A stretch of DNA of 64,000 nt. It comes from JL08 sp039969355. Its GTDB lineage: Bacteria > Pseudomonadota > Alphaproteobacteria > Rhodobacterales > Rhodobacteraceae. Each line of letters starts with the position of its first letter. Positions within the stretch are counted from its first letter, which is position 1. Of this stretch, positions 17,737 through 26,742 are shown piece after piece. The stretch spans positions 62,001 through 126,000 of the forward strand of contig JBDVOA010000028.1 of assembly GCA_039969355.1 (NCBI GenBank). The letters are read 5' to 3'. Below the pieces are notes generated by a model. That model searched no databases. It saw only the letters and a program-made list of their open reading frames with translations, and was not told the DNA's origin. The position numbers were made by a program, and so were the translations under genes.

Positions 17737-18729
17737 ATGACAAATTCGACACTCCATTCCATCGTCGACGCAATCGGCAATACACCATTGGTACGGCTCG
17801 ATCGATTGACAAAGCACCATGGTTGCGACGGCACCATTCTGGCAAAACTCGATTATCTGAATCCCGGGTTTTCCAAGAAAGACCGCGCGGCACTGGGCGT
17901 TTTGAATGCAGCTGAACGTGATGGTTCTTTGAAACCGGGTCAAACCGTCGTTGAGTTGACCAGTGGGAACATGGGAACTGGCCTTGCTATCGTTTGCGGC
18001 ATCAAAGGCTATCCCTTCGTCGCTGTTATGTCGAAAGGCAATTCGCCTGAACGTGCATGCATGATGGCAGCACTTGGAGCCGAGGTCGTTTTGGTTGATC
18101 AGCTGCCGAACAGTCGCCTCGGCGAAGTGTCGGGCGCGGATCTGGCGGAAGTTGATCGGGTAGCTACTCAATTGGCGAGGGAGCGTGCTGCGTTTAGAGC
18201 CGATCAGTTCCGCCATAGTGGAAACCCGGATGCGCATGAGCAAACGACCGGACCAGAACTATGGGAGCAATCGGGCGGTGGCATTGATGTATTTTGTGAT
18301 TTCGTCGGGTCCGGCGGAACTTTGGCAGGCACGTCCAAGTATCTACGTTCCAGAAATCCGGATGTGAAATGTTATCCGATAGAGCCAGAAGGTGCTGCGG
18401 TTATCGCTGGGAAAGAGGCAACGAATCCAGTCCATCCAATTCAAGGAGGCGGTTATGCAATGGCTGACCTGGATTTTCTGGAGGGGTCGGTTTGGGACGG
18501 CTTCCTGAAAATTGATGGCAAAACAGCACGACAAACGGCGCGTGACCTGGCGCGACTTGAAGGAATTTTTGCTGGCTTTTCAGCTGGGGCAAACGTTGCA
18601 GGTGCGCTGGAGCTACTGAGAGGCCCGCACAGAGGACAAACCATTGCAGTCATCATTTGTGATTCTGGACTAAAGTATCTTTCCACTGACCTGTTCTACA
18701 CATTCGCCAAGGATGAACAGAACACTTAA
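17737..18729 (+). CDS. PLP-dependent cysteine synthase family protein
   Basis: A 330-residue fold-type II PLP enzyme related to O-acetylserine sulfhydrylase and cystathionine beta-synthase. It has NTPLVRLDRL, the Schiff-base lysine in NPGFSKKDRA (K48 by position), TSGNMGTGLAI, the phosphate-binding GSGGTLAG, and GFSAGANVAGAL. Canonical enzymes have NPGGSVKDR, so the changed residues around the lysine suggest a paralogue with altered substrate use. It stands alone and converges on the metallophosphoesterase. Confidence 0.88.
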   Translation: MTNSTLHSIVDAIGNTPLVRLDRLTKHHGCDGTILAKLDYLNPGFSKKDRAALGVLNAAERDGSLKPGQTVVELTSGNMGTGLAIVCGIKGYPFVAVMSKGNSPERACMMAALGAEVVLVDQLPNSRLGEVSGADLAEVDRVATQLARERAAFRADQFRHSGNPDAHEQTTGPELWEQSGGGIDVFCDFVGSGGTLAGTSKYLRSRNPDVKCYPIEPEGAAVIAGKEATNPVHPIQGGGYAMADLDFLEGSVWDGFLKIDGKTARQTARDLARLEGIFAGFSAGANVAGALELLRGPHRGQTIAVIICDSGLKYLSTDLFYTFAKDEQNT

Positions 18730-18893
18730 AGCGGGGATTCACTATTAGCGATCAAGCGGCAGGTTTTCCGGCATCTTCCTTGTTCTCGCGCTCCGCAGCG
18801 AACGGCAGTTATGCCAAAAAATGCTTGCCTTGATCGACCCGGGACTTACGTCGGACTCGCAAGCTAACCCGACACTTATTCTTTCATTGGAAG

Positions 18894-19787
18894 CTAAGTG
18901 GACAATCTGCCGAAATTGATCAAGTTAACCTCTGGAGGTTGTCCAATACGCATCGGTACGCCCGAATAACCCATACCCCCCGATACGATCATTTGTCGGT
19001 TTTCGTCGACAAAATGGCCGTATGCATATCGTGCACCAAAGCGTGATGGTACGATTGGACGCCATCCAAACAAGTTCGCTTGTCCACCGTGGGTATGGCC
19101 ACTAATCTGCAATGCAGACCTGTGGTCTTGGGCCGCGAAATAATCTGGTTCGTGGGCGACCAGAATAGAATCCGCCCCATCCGGCACGCCTTCATATGCC
19201 CGATCCGGATCGTGATGCACAATTTGCGGTCGCCCGGGCGCGGGATGTTGGCTATCAAGCCCGACGATCCAAAAATTCGCCCCCATGTGTTCAATCATTT
19301 GGTTTGAATTCTGTAGTAGGTGAAAGGATGATTTCTGCAATGCATCAACCACTGAGTTTTCGGTGTAGTTGCTTTTTTTCGCTTTTTCGCAATCCGCCCA
19401 ATCATGATTGCCAAGGACGGCAAAAACACCGAGTGGCGCATCTAACGCACTTAACGCATCAAAAATCTGAGTCGCCGTCGCGCGATTGCCCGGCAGTTTC
19501 GCCTCCGCTAGATAGTCGCCTGCCAATACTATGATGTCTGCATTCAGTGTGTTTACCAGTTCAGCGGTGCGAGATAACGCCGTTAGGCTGGTCCAAGGGG
19601 CCACGACGTGTAGATCTGCCATAACGGCGATCGATAGCTTCGGCCCGTTCCAAGTGTCAGACATGACATGGTATGATTTCAGATGCGGCGGGCCTGCCAT
19701 CGTTACAATCCGGCGCAGCCCAGGCGACGCAAAGGCACGTCTATGACCAACATTTTTGTCCAGTAATTTCCCGATGGATTTGTTCAT
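18894..19787 (-). CDS. Metallophosphoesterase (calcineurin-like)
   Basis: A 297-residue enzyme from ATG 19787 (the frame stays open to 19850). The binuclear metal site is complete: MADLH, AGDYL, GNHDW and SGHTHGGQ, as in YkuE/LpxH-like phosphodiesterases. It hydrolyses a phosphoester, possibly of lipids or nucleotides. No clear signal peptide is visible, though residues near GLRRIVTMAG are mildly hydrophobic. It follows the PhnD-C-E-E transporter genes on the same strand after about 165 bases, so a role in phosphorus acquisition is possible but inferred. Confidence 0.85.
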   Translation of the reverse strand: MNKSIGKLLDKNVGHRRAFASPGLRRIVTMAGPPHLKSYHVMSDTWNGPKLSIAVMADLHVVAPWTSLTALSRTAELVNTLNADIIVLAGDYLAEAKLPGNRATATQIFDALSALDAPLGVFAVLGNHDWADCEKAKKSNYTENSVVDALQKSSFHLLQNSNQMIEHMGANFWIVGLDSQHPAPGRPQIVHHDPDRAYEGVPDGADSILVAHEPDYFAAQDHRSALQISGHTHGGQANLFGWRPIVPSRFGARYAYGHFVDENRQMIVSGGMGYSGVPMRIGQPPEVNLINFGRLST

Positions 19788-19952
19788 GTTAACCCAGTAT
19801 TCAATCCTGTGAACTCTTACACTGCCTGTCGTTTGGCTAAGATGCGTCATATTGCGCCACTAAGTACGGGAATAACTCGTTCATGACGAAAAAGGGCAAC
19901 TAATTTCTGGTCGACAAATGACATCGGACACAGCGTTCAAAGAACCAGCACT

Positions 19953-20768
19953 TTAGATAATCGCGCCACGCACCTTTGCTGACACCCATTCCGAAATAAC
20001 GACGGCAGCGAGAATTACCAACAATATTAGCGACACCTGTGGCCACGCAAGTACGTTGAGCGATGATGACAGCTGCAGCCCGATACCACCCGCCCCGACC
20101 AAGCCAAGCACCGTGCTTTCGCGGATGTTGATGTCCCAGCGGAACACCGCAATGCCAGCAAAAGCGGGAAGGATCTGGGGCACTATGCCATAAGCCATTA
20201 CTTGCCATCGCGACGCGCCGGTAGCTGTAATGGCTTCCACCTGTGTCTCGTCAATTTCTTCGATGGCTTCGTAGAGAAGTTTGGCACAAAACCCGATCGA
20301 TCGGATGGCTATGGCGACTACCCCAGCAAAAACGCCGGGCCCAATAATGGCAATCAGCAACAAGGCCCAAATCAATGAATTAATCGACCGAGTTGAGACG
20401 ATGATCAGGAGTGCGATAGGGCGCACGAAAAATCTGGAAGGCGTTGTGTTGCGCGCCGCCAGAAAGGCGACTGGAACGGCAAGTATCAGAGCGAATATTG
20501 TGCCAAGTGTCGCAATGTTCAGAGTGTCCCAAATGGGTTCTCCCAACTGCGTAATGTATTCCCAGCGTGGCGGAGTTGCGCGGGTCCAGATATCATTTGC
20601 AATGCGTGGCGCATCCCACACGAAAAACCACGTGGTCGAGGCAGAAATCTTTTGCCAGCAATAGGCGAATACCGCAACACCAATTAACCAGATAACCCAA
20701 TGTACTAAGCTTTCACGACTTGTACGCCGTTGCCAGACCTGTTGCCCCCCATTCTCCCGAACCGGCAT
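19953..20768 (-). CDS. phnE: Phosphonate/phosphate-type ABC permease (second PhnE)
   Basis: A 271-residue inner-membrane permease of the PhnE family. Multiple hydrophobic segments are visible, and the coupling loop contains VEAITATGASRWQVMAYGIVP. RWDINIRESTVLGLVGAGGIG is a PhnE hallmark. The ATG overlaps the stop of the upstream permease (TAATG). It pairs with the upstream PhnE as a heterodimeric channel. Ligand could be phosphonate, phosphite or phosphate ester. Confidence 0.92.
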   Translation of the reverse strand: MPVRENGGQQVWQRRTSRESLVHWVIWLIGVAVFAYCWQKISASTTWFFVWDAPRIANDIWTRATPPRWEYITQLGEPIWDTLNIATLGTIFALILAVPVAFLAARNTTPSRFFVRPIALLIIVSTRSINSLIWALLLIAIIGPGVFAGVVAIAIRSIGFCAKLLYEAIEEIDETQVEAITATGASRWQVMAYGIVPQILPAFAGIAVFRWDINIRESTVLGLVGAGGIGLQLSSSLNVLAWPQVSLILLVILAAVVISEWVSAKVRGAII

Positions 20769-21577
20769 TATTGCACTCTCTCGCGAATGATGCCCGACAG
20801 GTACTCAAGTGACATGACGATCACGATAATTATCAAAAGAATTGCAGCGGCCGTGTCATACTCATACCGATCAAATGCGGTGTTCAGTGTGGCCCCGATG
20901 CCGCCCGCGCCGACAAGTCCCAGAATGGCGCTTTCGCGAAAGTTTATGTCCAACCGATACATCGAGAGACCTATCAGGCGCGGCATTACCTGAGGCTGTA
21001 CACCATAGTTGATCCATTGCGCCCATTTGGCCCCAGAAGCTTTGATCGCCTCTGCTTGCACTCGGTCCATACTCTCAATGTCCTCGGCCAAAAGCTTGGA
21101 CAGAAACCCAATGGTTGCAAAGCTAAGCGTCAGGAAGCCTGCCAGTGGTCCAAACCCAAATATAGCAACCAATAGAATTGCTACGATAATCTCCTGCAGT
21201 GCCCGGCTTATCGCAATAATGGAACGGCAGACCAAATAGACTGGCAACGGTGCAATATTTCGAGCTGCCCCAAGTGCGATTGGAATCGAGATAGCAATAC
21301 CTACGACTGAGGATGCCACGGTCATAATGATGCTTTCTATCATGCCGTCCCAGATATCACTGGATCGAGAAGTGAAATCCGGGCTCGTGAACGCGAGAAC
21401 AAACTGCTTGCCGCGTTCAAGGCCTTCGTAAACGCGCGCCCAGTTCACATCGATCGTCATGAATGCTGCGATCAGGTATGCAACAAACCCAATAAGCAAG
21501 GCCCATCTTAGCCATGCACGCTGCACGAACGGCGGCTTTTTCCAAGGCCTGCCGACCAGCTTTTCAAGCTCGCTCAT
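20768..21577 (-). CDS. phnE: Phosphonate/phosphate-type ABC permease (first PhnE)
   Basis: A 269-residue PhnE-family permease with a cytoplasmic N-terminus (MSELEKLVGRPWKKPP) and several membrane segments. The coupling loop is VQAEAIKASGAKWAQWINYGVQP, and YRLDINFRESAILGLVGAGGIG is the conserved PhnE block. It overlaps the upstream phnC by 4 bases and the downstream phnE by 1 base, so all are translated together. Confidence 0.92.
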   Translation of the reverse strand: MSELEKLVGRPWKKPPFVQRAWLRWALLIGFVAYLIAAFMTIDVNWARVYEGLERGKQFVLAFTSPDFTSRSSDIWDGMIESIIMTVASSVVGIAISIPIALGAARNIAPLPVYLVCRSIIAISRALQEIIVAILLVAIFGFGPLAGFLTLSFATIGFLSKLLAEDIESMDRVQAEAIKASGAKWAQWINYGVQPQVMPRLIGLSMYRLDINFRESAILGLVGAGGIGATLNTAFDRYEYDTAAAILLIIIVIVMSLEYLSGIIRERVQ

Positions 21578-22362
21578 TCCGCAGCCTCGTTTTCGTCATC
21601 TACTTTTTCAATTGTCGCTTCCCAATCCTCTTCACCATAGATTGTAGTCAGCACGTCAGACGTCAGCTCTTCAGGCAGCCCATCAAATTCAACCGCACCG
21701 AGGCGCAAGCCGATGACGCGCTGGACGAACATTTGTGCCAGTGCCACATCGTGGATGTTAATGATTGCAGCCAACCCGCGCTCATTACAAAGTTCACAGA
21801 TCAACCGCATGATCTGGCGGGAAGTTTTGGGATCCAGTGAGGCAGTTGGCTCGTCCACCAAAAGCAGTGCTGGATTCTGAATGAGGGCGCGACATATGCC
21901 GACTCTTTGACGTTGACCGCCGGAAAGTTCATCTGCACGTTTGTCAGCCATGTGCGCCAAACCCACGCGGTCAAGCAGGCGAAATGCTTCGTCTACGTCG
22001 GTTTGCGGAAACTTTCGAAGAAAACTGCGCCAGAACCCCACATACCCCAGCCGACCGGACAGAACATTCTCCATAACAGTTAATCTCTCGACGAGGGCAT
22101 ATTCCTGAAAAATCATCCCCATACGACGGCGTTCTCGCCGCAACGCTCCCATGGACAGGCCGGTCAGTTCGGTGTCGCCCAGATAAACGCTGCCCGAAGT
22201 TGGTTCGACCAGCCGGTTGATACAGCGGATGAGGGTAGACTTACCGGCGCCCGATGGCCCGATCAGCGCAAGAACCTGCCCCTCAGGAACGTTCAGGTCA
22301 ACGTCCTTCAGAGCCTGGTCGCCGGTTTTGTATGTCTTCACAAGCTTCTCAAGCCGCAGCAT
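21574..22362 (-). CDS. phnC: Phosphonate-type ABC transporter ATP-binding protein
   Basis: A 262-residue ATPase. The Walker A is GPSGAGKST, the signature LSGGQRQRVGICRAL and the Walker B LLLVDEPTASLD. FQEYALVERLTVMENVLSGRLG is typical of PhnC. It energises the two PhnE permeases encoded immediately downstream and overlaps the first by 4 bases. Confidence 0.94.
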   Translation of the reverse strand: MLRLEKLVKTYKTGDQALKDVDLNVPEGQVLALIGPSGAGKSTLIRCINRLVEPTSGSVYLGDTELTGLSMGALRRERRRMGMIFQEYALVERLTVMENVLSGRLGYVGFWRSFLRKFPQTDVDEAFRLLDRVGLAHMADKRADELSGGQRQRVGICRALIQNPALLLVDEPTASLDPKTSRQIMRLICELCNERGLAAIINIHDVALAQMFVQRVIGLRLGAVEFDGLPEELTSDVLTTIYGEEDWEATIEKVDDENEAAE

Positions 22363-22425
22363 GAAAGCCTCCCTGCCCCAGGTGTTTATTGGATAAGGCG
22401 GACCGATTGGCCCGCCCGATCAGAT

Positions 22426-23400
22426 TTATTGGCACGCGTAACTGACGCCGTTGGCCGAGTCGATTTTGCGGATAACTTCCCAAAAATCCTTGTAGTTCAT
22501 GTCGATGAACTGGCCCTCGTTTGATTTTTCGAACTCTTCTTTTAGCTTAGTGCCTTCCCAATCGAAGCTAAAAAACGCGTCTTTGATTTGTTGTTGCAAC
22601 TCCGGCGTCAGATTGTGAGCCGTGCCAAACCCAGTGGTCGGGAAAGTCTGAGATTTATAAATCGTAATAACATCATCTTCCTTGATGACGTCGCGACGAA
22701 TCATGCGAGACTTCACCGAGTTAGCAATCGAAGCAGCGACGTAGTCCTTATTGGCGACACCCAGGATTGAGTTATCGTGTTTGCCAGAAAAAACCGGTTC
22801 GAAATCGCGTTCCGGCAGCATATCGAAGTCACCCTTCAGGATCGCCGATGGCGCTTTGAAACCCGAGTTCGACGTAGGCGAAGTGAAGGCTAGCGACTTG
22901 CCCTTGATGTCTTCAACGCTTTCGATTCCCGAGCCGGGAAAAGTGATGATTTCCATCTCGTATCCAAAATGGCCATCAAGCGAGGCCATTATCGTAAACG
23001 GACGGAAGCCGGCACAGTTGACCGCAAGCGGGTTGGACCCGGTGTTAAAACCAGCAATGTGCAGTCGCCCCGAACGCATCGCCTCGATCTGCGCGGCATT
23101 GTTCTGTACGGCGAAGAACACAACCTCCTTACCGGTTTTCTCAGACAAGTGATCCATGAAACCCGCCCAGACTTCTTTATAGACCGCAGGATCTTCGACC
23201 GGTGTGTAGGTGAAAATCAAGGTGTCAGGATCGACCTGATCCGCCGGGTCAGTCGGTATGTCCGCAACCAGATCGCCGTCTACATCGCAAAAGCGATCAT
23301 CCAGAGACCCCCGCGAGCAATCCTGTGCGGTCGCAGGCCCGGCCAGAGACAGCGCAAATGCTACGGCCGCGCCGGACAAAAGTTTATTCAACAATTTCAT
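22426..23400 (-). CDS. phnD: Phosphonate-type periplasmic binding protein
   Basis: A 324-residue PhnD-family binding protein with a signal peptide ending in GPATAQDC. Family traits: IFTYTPVEDPAVYKEVWAGFMDHLSEKTGKEV, SGRLHIAGFNTG and FTSPTSNSGFKAP. The region after the signal peptide is unusually acidic, with CSRGSLDDRFCDVDGDLVAD, and contains two Cys that could form a disulfide. It is first in the phnD-phnC-phnE-phnE operon. No C-P lyase, PhnW or phosphite dehydrogenase is encoded in this window. Confidence 0.92.
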   Translation of the reverse strand: MKLLNKLLSGAAVAFALSLAGPATAQDCSRGSLDDRFCDVDGDLVADIPTDPADQVDPDTLIFTYTPVEDPAVYKEVWAGFMDHLSEKTGKEVVFFAVQNNAAQIEAMRSGRLHIAGFNTGSNPLAVNCAGFRPFTIMASLDGHFGYEMEIITFPGSGIESVEDIKGKSLAFTSPTSNSGFKAPSAILKGDFDMLPERDFEPVFSGKHDNSILGVANKDYVAASIANSVKSRMIRRDVIKEDDVITIYKSQTFPTTGFGTAHNLTPELQQQIKDAFFSFDWEGTKLKEEFEKSNEGQFIDMNYKDFWEVIRKIDSANGVSYACQ

Positions 23401-23735
23401 TTAGATATCCTCCCAGAACCGCAGGCTATCTACGATAGAGATATATACAAGGTTTTTCTGGCGGGATTTCAGGCAAAAAAAGCGCCGGTGGGCTCACTTT
23501 ATAACAGTCAGTCCTAACCTCCGTCCCTCCACGCGCTTTCGTCTCTCGTGCAGGGGGAGTATCTCGGACAGACGAATTATCGCTAGACCGTCATTTCGAA
23601 GTTGCGCCATCGAACTGCGTCATGACCCATAGAGCCCGTGTTTCCGATGCCAGAATCATCTTTCGTGATGGTGACCAAGGATCCAACACAAGTTTGTAAC
23701 TTCGGATTGAAAACTGGCCTACGAGTTAAGGTTCG
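23401..23735. other. Gap holding the phn promoter region
   Basis: About 335 bases lie between the membrane-protein gene and phnD, both on the minus strand. No gene is supported. It must contain the phn promoter, but I found no convincing tandem Pho box (CTGTCAT-type repeats). Confidence 0.4.
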
Positions 23736-24443
23736 CTAGAGGGCTTTGCGTCCGTAGATTCGATCAATGTCGGGTTGCTCTGTCAAAATCAAATGCACCC
23801 AAATGTAAACGTGCTGAAAGAACGCGACGACGAGGGCGTCCCACGAGCCAAAAACCAGAGCAATCCCCCAAAGCCCCAAGAAAGCAAAGCCATACATGGC
23901 GTTGGAAGTGTACCTGAAGACCCCCTCCTTGACGAAAGGCATAGCGATGACTTCATCATCAAAGTGATCAGCCCCTATCGCGCGACGAAGCGTGAAGTAC
24001 TTGATCACGGAATGCATGGTCAGCACGGCACAAAGAATGAATGCCGTACCCACCGCAATTTCTAAGTTCCGGGCGCCAGAAATCGGCGTGGAATCAAGCC
24101 AGCCGACGATTGTGATTGTCAGGGGGCGGGCAATAAGAAGAGGCAAAAAGATTAGCCCCCATATTTTTAACGCCTGATCGCCAAACAGTCGGGTCATGAA
24201 ACCCTTGTACAGTTCTAGCCGAAAGACAATTGCAACGATGACCTGGTGAATAACCGCGAGATAGATCGAGCAGATCGCCCAGTCACGCGCGGTCCAAGCC
24301 AAGAACATCGCGCCAGAAGTATTTAGTGGTAAAAGCGACAGAGCGCCAAGCACCAACAGGATAACAAGGCCGACATGAAGGAATTGGCCTTGGAAGATGT
24401 CTCTGTAAGTCGCTTTTAACCGAATGAACTCAAGGCGGCTCAT
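23736..24443 (-). CDS. Integral membrane protein, phospholipid-methyltransferase/ICMT-like
   Basis: A 235-residue polytopic membrane protein with about five to six hydrophobic segments. The C-terminal block GVFRYTSNAMYGFAFLGLWG followed by HVYIWVHLILTEQPDIDRIYG resembles the SAM-binding region of PEMT and isoprenylcysteine carboxyl methyltransferases (RHPMY...EEPxLxxxYG), but the usual His-Pro before Met-Tyr is replaced by Ser-Asn-Ala. A lipid or small-molecule methyltransferase is the best guess. It stands alone upstream of phnD. Confidence 0.6.
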   Translation of the reverse strand: MSRLEFIRLKATYRDIFQGQFLHVGLVILLVLGALSLLPLNTSGAMFLAWTARDWAICSIYLAVIHQVIVAIVFRLELYKGFMTRLFGDQALKIWGLIFLPLLIARPLTITIVGWLDSTPISGARNLEIAVGTAFILCAVLTMHSVIKYFTLRRAIGADHFDDEVIAMPFVKEGVFRYTSNAMYGFAFLGLWGIALVFGSWDALVVAFFQHVYIWVHLILTEQPDIDRIYGRKAL

Positions 24444-24644
24444 ACCAAAAACTCCTTAGAAGTTTGTCCGAAGCATAGGCGGAGGGCATACAAGATGAAA
24501 CTGAGCGAAGAATTCCCCATGACCGTTTCAGTTGCAAAGTAATCCAAATACTATTTTTGAGACCAATCGCTCATGGCGACTGCATTAATGCTTACTCGGC
24601 AAATTGCTTTTTTTTGCCTCGTGGCTGAAATTTAGGATCCACTC

Positions 24645-25655
24645 TCAGAATGAGGAGACCCGTTCCACTAGCCAATATGTGGACATGCAGCCAATCGCAT
24701 ATCCCGTGCAGGTGTTCAAAGCGCCGGGGATTTGTTGCCAGTTTTTGGTGATCGCAGGCAGAACGCGGCGAAGCGCCTGCCCGACCAACAGGACAGCCAG
24801 TACGAATGCCAATTGGCCCGCTTCAACACCAAGGTTAAAGGCGATGAGAGCTGTTGGGATGTCGCTTTGCGGCAAACCGATTTCGCGTAATGCTCCGGCA
24901 AATCCAAGCCCGTGCAACAGCCCGAACGCAAATGCGATGAGCCAGGGCGCGCGTTCCGAGAGACGCTGTCGGCCTTCTTCTCGCTTGAGCAGTTCGACCG
25001 CCAGAAAGACGATTGACAACGCAATTATGGCTTCGACAGGTGGGCCTGGGATTGCAACATGGCCGAGAGCAGCCAGTGCAAGTGTAATCGAGTGTGCTAC
25101 TGTAAAGGCCGTTATCGCGCCTATCAGTCGCCAGATATCCCGAATTAGAATTAGAAGGGCAAAGACAAACAGGAGATGATCCCAACCCTCCAGAATATGC
25201 TCGAAACCAAGGCGAAAATAACTTGCTAGGACGTCTATTATTGTTGGTTCCGGCGACGCAACAAATATGTTCTGCGTCGGCGTTAACCGGTTAGTGGTCG
25301 CAGTTTGATCAAGAGGCTGGTAGCGCACTAAGACATCGGTGCGCTGTGCCTCGAGACCTTGAAGCGTGACTGTTTTTCCAACCAACCCTTGAGGGCAATC
25401 CACCACCCACGCTGATATCCAGGCAGCACCGTCAAATTTGGGTGCGGGGTCGAGCGGATACACACAGGAACCTGGCATTCTGACGTCAATTGCCATTGGT
25501 TTTCCAGCAACATCCGGCTTGCGCCAGAACACTTGCCAACTCCGGTCAGTCAATTGACGCAAATCCAGATAACCGGGTTCCAGCGCATGCCCATACGCAG
25601 CATTAAATGGCGACAGTACGACGCACAAAAGGAACATGAGCCGCAGTAGGATCAT
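24645..25655 (-). CDS. HupE/UreJ-family membrane protein
   Basis: A 336-residue protein. A signal peptide (MILLRLMFLLCVVLSPFNAAYG) is followed by a periplasmic domain to about residue 140 and then six or so membrane segments. His-rich family motifs are FEHILEGWDHLLF, AHSITL and GLLHGLGFAGAL, typical of HupE/UreJ_2 proteins proposed to move Ni, Co or other metal ions. It overlaps the upstream PpiC gene by 4 bases (ATGA). The divergent partner operon encodes imelysin and copper and haem oxidoreductases, which supports a metal role. Confidence 0.82.
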   Translation of the reverse strand: MILLRLMFLLCVVLSPFNAAYGHALEPGYLDLRQLTDRSWQVFWRKPDVAGKPMAIDVRMPGSCVYPLDPAPKFDGAAWISAWVVDCPQGLVGKTVTLQGLEAQRTDVLVRYQPLDQTATTNRLTPTQNIFVASPEPTIIDVLASYFRLGFEHILEGWDHLLFVFALLILIRDIWRLIGAITAFTVAHSITLALAALGHVAIPGPPVEAIIALSIVFLAVELLKREEGRQRLSERAPWLIAFAFGLLHGLGFAGALREIGLPQSDIPTALIAFNLGVEAGQLAFVLAVLLVGQALRRVLPAITKNWQQIPGALNTCTGYAIGCMSTYWLVERVSSF

Positions 25656-26494
25656 TGAGACAGCCGTTCCCGTAATTGTTCTGGTGTGCGCATAGAGATT
25701 TCAAATTTACTTTTGAGTTCAGATAGCTGCGCGTCAGACAATTCAGACTTCAGTTCGCGGCGCCAGTCAAAAAGCACGTCGTCGGATATTTGCTCAAACT
25801 GCGGCAACACCGGGTCTTCAATAGCGTCAACATGCACAAGATGAAGGCCAAAGCCAGAAAGAATCGGACCGGCCCATTTTCCGATGGGCAACGGGCTGAG
25901 GGCATCATAAAACCCTCGCCCAAACATGCCATCGACCTGTTGAGAAGGGGTCATCGCAATTTTGGGGGGTAGCAGGCTCGATATTCCGAATTCACTCGGC
26001 GAACCACCGGAATTGAGCGCAGCCAGTGCTGCCTCAATAGAATCCGGGTCCTCGCTGGATCCAAAACCAATCTGTTGAAAAGCGATTGCGCCCGGCTGCA
26101 CGAACCGCTCGGAAAACTTCTCTAGATGCTCTTGCAGAACCACATCTTCCGGCTTTGTAGCCTGAGCAATTGAAGCAGTTAAAAAGTCCATTTTTTGCGC
26201 AAGTCTTGCGCGAACGACACTGTCTGCGCGATCTAAACTCAATGAACGTGCCTCTCGCACAAGTACCTCTTCTCGCACCAATGCATCTTGTAGGGTGGCC
26301 AGTTCTTCAAGATTAGGCGGACGCTTCCAGGTCGCTTCGAACTGCTGGATCATACGATCAATATCAGCGTCATCTATAACGATTTGATCGAAGTCTGCTT
26401 CGGCTTGGCTTTCCGGGTTAAGGACCGAGAACCAGACAAAAATAGCCAAGCCAATTATAAAGAAGTGAACCAGCGGTTCTTTAAGTACATGCAT
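25652..26494 (-). CDS. Membrane-anchored PpiC-type peptidyl-prolyl isomerase
   Basis: A 280-residue protein. One N-terminal membrane anchor (FFIIGLAIFVWFSVL) is followed by a SurA-like helical region (EELATLQDALVREEVLVREARSLSL) and a parvulin domain, recognisable by IGFGSSEDPDSIEAALAAL and LPIGKWAGPILSGFGLHLVHV. It should assist folding of exported proteins. It is coupled to the HupE-like gene and divergent from the imelysin operon, where it may serve secreted metal proteins. Confidence 0.85.
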   Translation of the reverse strand: MHVLKEPLVHFFIIGLAIFVWFSVLNPESQAEADFDQIVIDDADIDRMIQQFEATWKRPPNLEELATLQDALVREEVLVREARSLSLDRADSVVRARLAQKMDFLTASIAQATKPEDVVLQEHLEKFSERFVQPGAIAFQQIGFGSSEDPDSIEAALAALNSGGSPSEFGISSLLPPKIAMTPSQQVDGMFGRGFYDALSPLPIGKWAGPILSGFGLHLVHVDAIEDPVLPQFEQISDDVLFDWRRELKSELSDAQLSELKSKFEISMRTPEQLRERLSQ

Positions 26495-26658
26495 GCGCCG
26501 TCCAAAAACTACTATTGATACCGCTTAGTTACGCAATACAGCGCAGGATCGAAAGGGGTTTTTGGGCATTTTTGGGACCCACAATCACCGAAGAAAGACT
26601 TAGCCGCCAGTTGTCGGAATCTTCGGTTATGCGAAATATGATGCCGTCAAAATAATTC

Positions 26659-26687
26659 TTGACTTAATTAGTAAGGTAATTTTTATA
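26659..26687 (+). promoter_or_regulatory. Candidate promoter for the imelysin operon, overlapping a possible iron-regulator site
   Basis: TTGACT at 26659-26664 and TTTATA at 26682-26687 are separated by 17 bases, a near-consensus sigma-70 promoter about 55 bases before the start codon. The partly palindromic GACTTAATTAGTAAG (26661-26675) overlaps the -35 and resembles Rrf2-type (IscR/RirA) iron-response sites proposed in Rhodobacterales. The regulator assignment is inference. Confidence 0.5.
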
Positions 26688-26742
26688 TGCGACACACCGA
26701 CCCTACAAGGATCGCATTTCGCCAGTAATTTCGGAGTTTCTA

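Noticed and set aside
23401..23735. Pho box upstream of phnD
   Set aside because: I looked on both strands for tandem CTGTCAT-type repeats and found only single weak matches.
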